64,000 nucleotides of DNA from Candidatus Polarisedimenticolia bacterium (lineage in GTDB: Bacteria > Acidobacteriota > Polarisedimenticolia > Gp22-AA2 > AA152), in NCBI GenBank assembly GCA_036004685.1, contig DASYRE010000036.1:62001-126000 (forward strand), given 5' to 3'. Within the stretch, counting starts at the first letter, position 1. Each line of letters begins with the position of its first letter. The notes under the pieces were generated by a model. It was not told the origin of the DNA. It saw only the letters and a program-made list of their open reading frames with translations, and did no database searches. Shown one piece after another: positions 16,341-25,850 of this stretch. A program made the translations under genes and the position numbers.

Positions 16341-19103
16341 TTGAAGCAGCGCTCCTCGGCACGACGCGTCCTCATGCTCCTGACGGTGCTGTTCCTCCTG
16401 GCTCCGCAGGCCGTCGGACCCGCCGCCGGCTCCCCTCGAAAAAAGGGGGACGACCCCGCGAAGAGCGCCCCGGGCGGCGAGACCGACAAGAAACCGCTCG
16501 CCGACGTGATCAAAGGGCAGGAGAAGATGGAAGGATTCCTGACCCTCTACAAGAGCCCGCAGCGCCTTCTCGCCGACGTCCCCGATTCCCTGATCGGAAA
16601 GCCGCTGGGACTCTCCGGCCTCCTGGTGAAGGCGGTGGGAGATTGGGCGGTCCGCGGCGGCGGCATCGAGACCCAGGTGGTGTCCTTTTCCAAGGTCGGC
16701 GAGCGGGTCGTCCTCGCCAAGAGAAACCTGGAATACCAGGCTTCGGCCTCTTCCCCGTTCCGCGTCGCCGTCGACGCGACCTTTCCCGATTCTCCGGCCT
16801 TCCTGACCAAAGCGATCCCGGTGGCCGAGGATCGGCACATGACCCTCGTCGACCTGGCGGGCCTGTTCTCCTCCGACCTCATCCAAATCATGCCGCCCGA
16901 GAGCGGCTATGCCTCGAGTCCCGAAGACGCCTCGATCGCCTCGGTGCACGACAACCCCGACAACCTCGTCGTCCGGGTCCACTATCGCTTCCGGCAGCAG
17001 CGCGACCCGGGGGCGCGCGGTGAAGGAGAATCCGCCCGCCGCCGCGGCGCCATGCCGCTGCGACTGGCGGACCCGCGCTTCATGGAAGTCTCGGTGGACT
17101 ACAACCTCTTCCGGCTTCCCGACGACGGGTTCAGGCCCCGCAAGTCGGACGAGCGGATCGGCGGCTTTGACACGGCTTACAAGGACTACACCGACGTCAG
17201 CGGCAGGGATTCCGCCTTCCGGCATTTCTTCTCCCGCTGGAAGGTCGAGAAATCGGATCCGTCGGCGAAGCTCTCCCCGGCGAAGGAGCCCATCACCTTC
17301 TACATCGATCGCGCCACCCCCGCCGAGTGGCGACCCCGGATTCGGGAGGCGGCGCTCTGGTGGAACCGGGCCTTCGAGAAAGTCGGGATCCAGAACGCGA
17401 TGCGGGTGCTCGATCAGCCGGAGGATCCCGATTGGGATCCCACCGACATCCATCATTCGATGATCTACTGGAACTTGAGCGACAACCTGCTCTTCTCGGG
17501 CATGGCGGGTCCCATGATCACCGACCCCAGGACCGGGCAGATCCTCAAGGCGAACGCCTACCTGAACGGAGAGTTCCCGTCCTACACCCTGCATCGCTAC
17601 CTGGTCTACGCCTGGTGGAGGGCGCCGCAGACCGCCTCCCCCCTGGAGGACCCTTTTCTCCTCCCGGCGACGACCGGGATCGCCTCGCGGGTCCTCGACG
17701 CCTCGCGGCCCGGCGCGCCGCGCCCCTGCGATTTCTCCCCTTCGTTCAGCAGCCAGATCGCCTTCGCGCGGCTGGTGCTCCAATCGCGGGGAGTTCTCGG
17801 AAAGAGCGCCGAGGAGGGGGACCGTTTCGCCCGTGAGGCGTTCGCCGAGCTGACCGCCCACGAGGTCGGGCACGCTCTCGGCTTCGCCCACAACTTCAAG
17901 GCCAGCCTGATCTCCGACGCCGGAGACGTCGCCGCGGGCCGCGTCAGCGGGAACCCGGAATCGAAGCCGTTCACCGGCTCGATCATGGATTACAACCCGA
18001 TCAACCTCGCCCCACCGGGAATGCCCCAGGGCGACTACTTCATGCACTCCGTCGGCGCCTACGACGATCTCGCCGTAGCCTACCTCTATGCCCCTCTCGA
18101 TCAGCTGACGCCGGAGCAGGAGGATCAGGAGCTGGCGCGCCTCGCGCGCCAGGCCGAGACGACGCCCGGATTGATGTTCGACGACGGGTCGCTTTCCGAA
18201 ATCGATCCCTCCTCGAACACCGACGATCTGGGGCGCGACCCGCTCGGCTTCGCCGAGACGCGGCTGACGATGATCCAGAAAGAGGTGCTGCCGCGGCTGC
18301 CGGAGCTGGTCGTCGAGGAGGGCCACGACTACAGCGCGATCCGCCAGGCCCTGGACGCCGCCATCTTCTCGGTGGCGATGGATTACATCGACATCACCGC
18401 CCGGCACGTGGGCGGGCAGACGATCCACCGCGTCGTCGCCGAGGGAAGGGCCAAGCCGCCCGCGCCGCCGGTCTTCCCCGTCGATCCGGCGGTGCAACGC
18501 CGGGCGCTGGCGATCCTGGACCGGCAGGTGTTCGACCCCGGCGCTTTCGCCGGCTCCCCCGAGCTGCTCGCGTCGCTCAAGAGCGACCTGCTCTTCGATT
18601 GGAACTATCCCTACCGTTTCGCCAGCGACTACTCGCTCGACTCGCGCGTCGCTTTCCTCTACGACTCGGCCCTCGGCACGCTGCTCGAGCCGCGGCGCCT
18701 GGCCCGGATCCTGGACAACGAGCGGCGATCGCCGCGGGGATCTTCTCCCCTGACCCTGCCGGAGCTTTTCTCCCACGTCGAGTCGACGGCGTTCGCCGGT
18801 CTGGAGAAGGCCGGAATCTCCCGCGACCGGGAATCGATTCCCTCCCGCCGCCGCGCGCTGCAGCGCCTTTACGTCTCCCGCCTGGGGAGCCTCGTCCTGG
18901 CGCCGGCGCGCGGCATGCCGCCGGAGGCGGGCCAGGTGGCGCGCCGGACTCTCCAGGAAGTCCGCTCCCGGATCCGCCGGGTCACGGGCTCGCCCCAGCG
19001 CCTCGCCGCGCTCGACGGCTACAGCCGCGCCCACCTGGAAGACCTCGACGCCTCGATCACCCGGGTCCTGGAGGTGCAGGCGCAGCTGAAGCCCGCCTCC
19101 TGA
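16341..19103 (+). CDS. Secreted zinc metalloprotease (metzincin motif, DUF5117/DUF4953 type)
   Basis: The product is 920 residues. The TTG start follows GAGGGAGG and leads into a signal peptide (residues 1-30). The extended zinc motif HEVGHALGFAH sits at residues 507-517, giving three His ligands and the catalytic Glu. It is followed by a Met-turn candidate, SIMDYNP, near 548-554. Around it are the long N- and C-terminal regions typical of a bacterial family annotated as zinc-dependent metalloproteases of the DUF5117/DUF4953 type, including EWRPRIREAALWWN and DPRTGQILKA. It is a probable periplasmic or secreted protease of the same nutritional set as the two M36 enzymes in this window. Confidence 0.85.
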   Translation: MKQRSSARRVLMLLTVLFLLAPQAVGPAAGSPRKKGDDPAKSAPGGETDKKPLADVIKGQEKMEGFLTLYKSPQRLLADVPDSLIGKPLGLSGLLVKAVGDWAVRGGGIETQVVSFSKVGERVVLAKRNLEYQASASSPFRVAVDATFPDSPAFLTKAIPVAEDRHMTLVDLAGLFSSDLIQIMPPESGYASSPEDASIASVHDNPDNLVVRVHYRFRQQRDPGARGEGESARRRGAMPLRLADPRFMEVSVDYNLFRLPDDGFRPRKSDERIGGFDTAYKDYTDVSGRDSAFRHFFSRWKVEKSDPSAKLSPAKEPITFYIDRATPAEWRPRIREAALWWNRAFEKVGIQNAMRVLDQPEDPDWDPTDIHHSMIYWNLSDNLLFSGMAGPMITDPRTGQILKANAYLNGEFPSYTLHRYLVYAWWRAPQTASPLEDPFLLPATTGIASRVLDASRPGAPRPCDFSPSFSSQIAFARLVLQSRGVLGKSAEEGDRFAREAFAELTAHEVGHALGFAHNFKASLISDAGDVAAGRVSGNPESKPFTGSIMDYNPINLAPPGMPQGDYFMHSVGAYDDLAVAYLYAPLDQLTPEQEDQELARLARQAETTPGLMFDDGSLSEIDPSSNTDDLGRDPLGFAETRLTMIQKEVLPRLPELVVEEGHDYSAIRQALDAAIFSVAMDYIDITARHVGGQTIHRVVAEGRAKPPAPPVFPVDPAVQRRALAILDRQVFDPGAFAGSPELLASLKSDLLFDWNYPYRFASDYSLDSRVAFLYDSALGTLLEPRRLARILDNERRSPRGSSPLTLPELFSHVESTAFAGLEKAGISRDRESIPSRRRALQRLYVSRLGSLVLAPARGMPPEAGQVARRTLQEVRSRIRRVTGSPQRLAALDGYSRAHLEDLDASITRVLEVQAQLKPAS

Positions 19104-19139
19104 GCGGATTCCGCGCTTCCGGCCCCGGCGCCTCCGCGC

Positions 19140-19145
19140 TATACT
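19140..19145 (+). promoter_or_regulatory. -10 box TATACT of a probable leaderless transcript
   Basis: TATACT ends seven bases before the ATG of the multihaem cytochrome gene and there is no Shine-Dalgarno sequence between them. Transcription would start at or next to the ATG. The -35 region is weak (TTCCGG at a 17-base spacing). Confidence 0.5.
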
Positions 19146-19152
19146 GCCAGGC

Positions 19153-22095
19153 ATGAGTCGGGGATCCTTTTCGCCATTTCAGGGTCGCCGAGCGGAATGG
19201 CTGCTGCTGGCCGGCTTCCTGTTCCTGCTGGTCAACAGCGCCTACGTCGGCGCCTTCGCGGCGCCCACCTTGATCTGGGTGGGCAGCCTCTTCCTGCACA
19301 TCGTCCTCGGAGTCCTGCTCCTGCTGCCGTTCCTGCTCATCGGCTGGGGGCACGTGCGGGCGCCGGGCATTCCCGCCTCGGCACGGGCGGCGGCGATCGC
19401 CGGGTACCTGGCCCTGGCAGGATCGGCGGCGGCCGGCATCTACCTGCTGAAGTACGGCGCGCTGCGTGCCCATCTCCCGGTAGTTCGCCTCCATGTGGCG
19501 CTGGGCGTGGCGGCGGCGGTCGGGTGGGGGCTCTATCTGGCGAGCCGCGCCACCCGTGAGGCCCCGGAGGGCGGGCGCTTCCGGCCAGCCTGGCGCGCGA
19601 CCGCGACGGCCGGGGCCGCGGCCTTGCTGGTGTTCGCGGGGATCCGCCTTTACGTCGCGTCGGTCCCGCGCCCGCTGGACGTGATTCGCAACCCGGAACG
19701 GCCGCCCGTGGAGATGGCCCGGGAATCGATGGGCGGCTCCGCCGGGCCCTTCTTCCCTTCCTCGGCGCATACCACGACCGGCGGCCGGATCCCGTCGACC
19801 TTCTTCATGGCCGAGACCTCGGAGACCTGCTCTCGATCCGGCTGCCACGCCGACATCTATCAGCAGTGGTTCTCCTCAGCGCACCACTTCTCGTCGTTCA
19901 ACAACCAGTGGTACCGGAAATCGATCGAATACATGCAGGACATGGTCGGAACCCGGCCCTCGAAGTGGTGCGGCGGATGTCACGACCCAGCCGTGCTGTT
20001 CAACGGCATGATGGACACTCCCATCAAGGAGATCTTGCACCGCCCGGAGGCCCAGGCCGGCCTGGGGTGCACCGCCTGCCACTCGATCATCCAGGTCCGC
20101 AGCTCGATGGGCCAGGGCGACTACCTGATCGAGTATCCGCCGCTTCACGACCTCGCGGTGAGCAAGAACCGCGTCCTCCGCGCCTTCCATGATTTCATGG
20201 TCGAGGTGAACCCGGAGCCTCACCGGCGCGTCTTCCTGAAACCCTTCCACCGGGAGCAGGCCGCCGAGTTCTGCTCGTCCTGTCACAAGGTCCACCTCGA
20301 CGTGCCCGTCAACAACTACCGGTGGTTTCGCGGCTTCAACGACTACGACAACTGGCAGGCCAGCGCCGTTTCGGGTCAGGGCGCCCGATCGTTCTACTAT
20401 CCCCCCCAGCCGTCGACCTGCGTCACCTGCCACATGCCGCTCGTCCCCTCCCAGGACAAAGGGAATCACGACGGCCTCGTCCACTCTCACCGGTTCCCGG
20501 GCGCGAACACCGCCCTGCCGACCGCGAACCAGGACGAGAAGCAGCTCAAGACGGTGACCGATTTCCTGACCGACCGGAGAGTGACCCTGGACCTCTTCGC
20601 CGTCACGGAGCCCGCGCCGCTTCCCCCACCCGCCGCGCGGCGGCCGGCGGAGGCGAGCCCGTCGCTCTCTTCCTTCTTCGCCGTCGGCGAGGAGCAGGCG
20701 ACGGGCGTCGGCGCCGTGGCGGGAGCCGTCCCGGCGACGGGGAAGGTACATGCCCCGCTGGACCGCCTCGGGCCCGTCGCCGCGCCCGGGGAGTCGGTGC
20801 GCGTCGATCTCGTCGTCCGCACCCGCGGCGTCGGGCACTTTTTCCCGGGCGGGACGGTCGACGCCTTCGACGTCTGGACGGAGCTCCAGGCGGTCGACGC
20901 GGACGGGAAGGTGCTTCTCTGGAGCGGCTACCTCGAGGACGGCGGCAAGGGGCGTGTCGATCCCTCGGCGCACTTCTACAAATCGCTCATGCTGGACGCG
21001 AAGGGCAACCTCATCAACAAGCGGAACGCCTGGGCCGGGAGGGCGATCCTCTACGTGAACCTGATCCCCCCCGGCGCGGCCGACACCGTCCATTACCGCC
21101 TCGATCTTCCCGCCGACGTGAAGCCGCCGGTGCGTCTCAGCGCCAAGCTCAACTACCGGAAATTCGCCTGGTGGAACACCCACTGGGCCTTCGCCGGCGT
21201 CCGCGACCCGGCCCAGCCCGATTTCAGCTCGAGCAAGGACTATGACGACGGCGGGTGGGTCTTCACCGGCGACACGTCGGACGTCTCGGGAAAGCTGAAG
21301 GAGATCCCCGACCTGCCGGTCGTCATTCTGGCAAAAGCGGAAGCCGAGCTGAAAATCCGCCGCCGCGGAGATCCCCCGCCTCCCGAACCCGAGCCGCGCC
21401 CCGAAGATCGGGAGCGCTGGAACGACTACGGCATCGGGCTCCTGCTGCAGGGCGACCTGCGGGGGGCCGAGGCGGCCTTCCGGACCGTCACGCGGATCGA
21501 GCCGGGCTACGCGGACGGCTGGCTGAACGCGGCGCGCGCGCTGATCGCCGAGGGGGACCTCGACGCGGCCCAGACGATGCTCGACGAGGCGCTGAAGCGG
21601 GGGCCCGATCTGGCGCGCGCGCACTTCTTCCAGGGCGAGGTCAGCAAGAGCCGGGGAGAATACTCGAAGGCGCTCGACCATTACCGCCGCGCGCAGCAGT
21701 CCTATCCGCGGGACCGCGTGGTCCTCAACGCGATCGGGAGAGTCCTCTTCCTCCAGGAAAAGCACGCCGAGGCGGTGGCCGAGCTGAAGAAGGTCATGCA
21801 GATCGACCCCGAGGATCTGCAGGCCCACTACACGCTGATGCTCGCCTACGGCGCCCTGGGACAGAAACCGGAGGCCGAGGCCGAGCGGCGGCTCTATCTC
21901 CGGTTCAAGGCGAACGAGTCGGCGCAGGAGATCACCGGCGCCTACCGGCGCGACCACCCGTACGACAACAACGAGCGGCAACGGATCCACGAGCATCTTT
22001 CCCGCTACCCGGCCGGCGCCGCGGTTCGGGAAGTCGCCCGGAGCTCGGCGGCCGCGGAGAGGCCGGCCCTCCCGGCGAAGCGCGCCGACCGCTGA
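19153..22095 (+). CDS. Multihaem c-type cytochrome with membrane N-terminus and TPR C-terminus
   Basis: The product is 980 residues in three parts. About four hydrophobic helices occupy residues 14-175. A periplasmic haem region follows with four CxxCH sites (Cys 273, 306, 374 and 423) and one CX4CH site (Cys226-Cys231-His232), so five haems are likely. The order and spacing, and phrases such as SAHHFSSFNNQWYRKSI, resemble cytochrome c554-type proteins. After a beta-rich domain (about 520-740) come at least four TPR units (about 753-930). The haem part suggests electron transfer or reduction of a small nitrogen or sulfur compound; the TPRs suggest a protein partner. No dedicated reductase is next to it. 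Confidence 0.8.
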   Translation: MSRGSFSPFQGRRAEWLLLAGFLFLLVNSAYVGAFAAPTLIWVGSLFLHIVLGVLLLLPFLLIGWGHVRAPGIPASARAAAIAGYLALAGSAAAGIYLLKYGALRAHLPVVRLHVALGVAAAVGWGLYLASRATREAPEGGRFRPAWRATATAGAAALLVFAGIRLYVASVPRPLDVIRNPERPPVEMARESMGGSAGPFFPSSAHTTTGGRIPSTFFMAETSETCSRSGCHADIYQQWFSSAHHFSSFNNQWYRKSIEYMQDMVGTRPSKWCGGCHDPAVLFNGMMDTPIKEILHRPEAQAGLGCTACHSIIQVRSSMGQGDYLIEYPPLHDLAVSKNRVLRAFHDFMVEVNPEPHRRVFLKPFHREQAAEFCSSCHKVHLDVPVNNYRWFRGFNDYDNWQASAVSGQGARSFYYPPQPSTCVTCHMPLVPSQDKGNHDGLVHSHRFPGANTALPTANQDEKQLKTVTDFLTDRRVTLDLFAVTEPAPLPPPAARRPAEASPSLSSFFAVGEEQATGVGAVAGAVPATGKVHAPLDRLGPVAAPGESVRVDLVVRTRGVGHFFPGGTVDAFDVWTELQAVDADGKVLLWSGYLEDGGKGRVDPSAHFYKSLMLDAKGNLINKRNAWAGRAILYVNLIPPGAADTVHYRLDLPADVKPPVRLSAKLNYRKFAWWNTHWAFAGVRDPAQPDFSSSKDYDDGGWVFTGDTSDVSGKLKEIPDLPVVILAKAEAELKIRRRGDPPPPEPEPRPEDRERWNDYGIGLLLQGDLRGAEAAFRTVTRIEPGYADGWLNAARALIAEGDLDAAQTMLDEALKRGPDLARAHFFQGEVSKSRGEYSKALDHYRRAQQSYPRDRVVLNAIGRVLFLQEKHAEAVAELKKVMQIDPEDLQAHYTLMLAYGALGQKPEAEAERRLYLRFKANESAQEITGAYRRDHPYDNNERQRIHEHLSRYPAGAAVREVARSSAAAERPALPAKRADR

Positions 22096-22106
22096 GGCGC
22101 TCTACC

Positions 22107-22421
22107 CTAGTCGGCCGGGGCGGAGTGGGCGCGCGCCAGCTTCTCGAAGCGCTTCGCCATCTCCACGTCGTTCGAGGTGATCCCTCCGGAATCGTGCGTC
22201 GTCAGATCGATCTTCACCGTATGGTAGACGTTGAACCACTCGGGATGGTGATTCATCGATTCGGCGACCAGGGCGGCGCTCGCCATGAAGCCGAACGCCT
22301 CCACGAAGCTGCTGAACTTGTATTCCCGGTGCAGCTTCCCCTTCTCCACGCTCCATCCGGGCAGATGCGCCAAGGCCGCCGCCACTTCGGCGTCGCCGAG
22401 CTTCTTGGGTCTCTCTATCAT
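22107..22421 (-). CDS. phhB: Pterin-4a-carbinolamine dehydratase
   Basis: The product is 104 residues, the normal size of PCD/DCoH. It dehydrates 4a-hydroxytetrahydrobiopterin so that the cofactor of aromatic amino acid hydroxylases can be recycled. The signature [E][22 protein letters not shown] carries the paired histidines and the following Pro-Glu-Trp of the active site. [14 protein letters not shown] closes the fold. A GGAAGGAG lies upstream of the ATG. No phenylalanine hydroxylase gene is present in the window. Just upstream of it lies the 50-bp tandem repeat array, and it converges on the multihaem cytochrome gene. Confidence 0.9.
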   Translation of the reverse strand: MIERPKKLGDAEVAAALAHLPGWSVEKGKLHREYKFSSFVEAFGFMASAALVAESMNHHPEWFNVYHTVKIDLTTHDSGGITSNDVEMAKRFEKLARAHSAPAD

Positions 22422-22560
22422 GACGGTCTCCTTCCAGAAGTTGAGCTAAAGGTCGGGTGATCCACGCCGGCCGGCTTGCGGATCGGCGACGCGCGGTCCG
22501 GTCCGCGACGGGGGTGACCAGATGCCCCGCGCCACGAGCCGGTTTCCGGAGCATGCAACG

Positions 22561-22848
22561 CGCGGTTTGACCCGCGGCGCCGTTTGGCTGCCGGGTCCGG
22601 AGTAGCAACGCGCGGTTTGACCCGTGGCGCCGTTTGGCCGCCGGGTCCGGAGTAGCAACGCGCGGTTTGACCCGCGGCGCCGTTTGGCCGCCGGGTCCGG
22701 AGTAGCGACGCGCGGTTTGACCCGCGGCGCCGTTTGGCCGCCGGGTCCCGGGTAGCAACGCGCGGTTTGACCCGTGGCGCCGTTTGGCCGCCGGGTCCCG
22801 AGTAGCAACGCGCGGTTTGACCCGCGGCGCCGTTTGGCCGCCGGGTCC
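22561..22848 (+). repeat. 50-bp tandem repeat array, five full copies and one partial
   Basis: Units start at 22561, 22611, 22661, 22711, 22761 and 22811; the last stops after 38 bases at 22848. Each begins CGCGGTTTGACCCGCGGCGC, continues CGTTTGGCCGCCGGGTCC and ends in GGAGTAGCAACG. Differences are a few substitutions per copy. Inside every unit GACCCGCGGC pairs with GCCGCCGGGTC (one bulged C, eight-base loop), so each unit can fold into a hairpin. The minus strand of the unit has no stop codon in any frame. The array fills most of the 546-base gap between phhB and ispG. Bases 22422-22560 before it and 22849-22931 after it hold no gene; the latter has an AT-rich TATATATA at 22859-22866 and a small CCCGG/CCGGG hairpin at 22878-22894. 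Confidence 0.9.
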
Positions 22849-22931
22849 AAACCGCCCATATATATAGGATGAGAACTCCCGGCGGCAAACCGGGGGCCTC
22901 GATTCCGGCGCGGGCGCCAGCGCCGGGCCGT

Positions 22932-22961
22932 TTGCTCCCCTTCCGCGCCGTGGGCTAGAAT
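22932..22961 (+). promoter_or_regulatory. Promoter of ispG operon, probably leaderless
   Basis: TTGCTC (22932-22937) and TAGAAT (22956-22961) are 18 bases apart. The -10 box ends six bases before the ispG ATG, with no ribosome binding site between, so the mRNA likely begins at the start codon. Confidence 0.55.
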
Positions 22962-22967
22962 TCGCGC

Positions 22968-25051
<2,084 letters not shown>

Positions 25052-25055
<4 letters not shown>

Positions 25056-25840
25056 GCGCCGCGCCGCTCGCGACCGGCGCGCTGGCCCTCGCCGCCGCGC
25101 TGCTCGCCGGCTCCTCCTTCGGCTCCGCCTCCTCCGACCCGTCGAGCGCCCCGGTGGTCACCTCCCGGGGGGATTACCGCCTCCTCGTCTATCCTCCCCG
25201 CGAGGAGACCGGCCGGCCACCGGTGCTGCTGATCTCCGGCGAAGGTGGGTGGCGCCGGTTCGACCAGACGCTGGGCCGGTTCTTCGCCGACGCCGGGCAC
25301 TGGGTGGGGGGAATGGACAGCCTCAAGTACTTCTGGCACCCCCAGGACGATCCGCGGGCGCTCGCCGGCGATGTCGAGGCCTACGTCGCGGCGCTGCTGA
25401 AGGCATCCGGGCGCCCCCAGGGCTCGCCGGTCATCCTGGCGGGATTCTCTTTCGGCGCCGACCTGGCCCCGCGGATCGCCGGGGCCTGGACCGGAAGGAG
25501 CCCGATCGCCGGATTGGTGATGCTCGGCCCCGATGAGGTGGGCAGCCTGCAATTCCGGGTGCTCGAGATCTTCGGCTTCGACGAAAAGGACCACGTCTTC
25601 TCGGTGGCGGAGGCCCTGGCCACCGTGAAGGCCGTTCCGATTCTCTTCCTCCACGGGGACGAAGACGCCCACTCCGACGCCGTCGCGCTCTTCCGCCGCG
25701 CCCCCGATCCCAAGAAACTGATCCACGTCAGCGGCAGCGATCATCACTTCGCGGGCCACGAGGACGACCTTCGCGCCCGGCTCACCGAGGGCCTGGCGTG
25801 GCTGCTCCAGGTCCCGCGAAAAAACTCTCCGGGCCGCTGA
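25052..25840 (+). CDS. Single-domain AcvB/VirJ-type exported hydrolase
   Basis: The product is 262 residues with a signal peptide (about 1-25) and one AcvB/VirJ alpha/beta-hydrolase domain. Visible features are ISGEGGW (residues 62-68), the Ser nucleophile in GFSFGAD, the acid-containing FLHGDEDAHSDA, and the terminal histidine pair in SGSDHHFAGH. AcvB in Agrobacterium relatives hydrolyses lysyl-phosphatidylglycerol in the periplasm, and VirJ is the Ti-plasmid paralogue. The next gene is an MprF-type aminoacyl-phosphatidylglycerol synthase, so a lipid-hydrolysis role here is likely. It starts on the last bases of ispG. Confidence 0.75.
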
Positions 25841-25850
25841 AGGAGGGGCC

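Noticed and set aside
22561-22848. CRISPR array
   Set aside because: The units are contiguous 50-bp copies with no unique spacers, and no cas genes are near.
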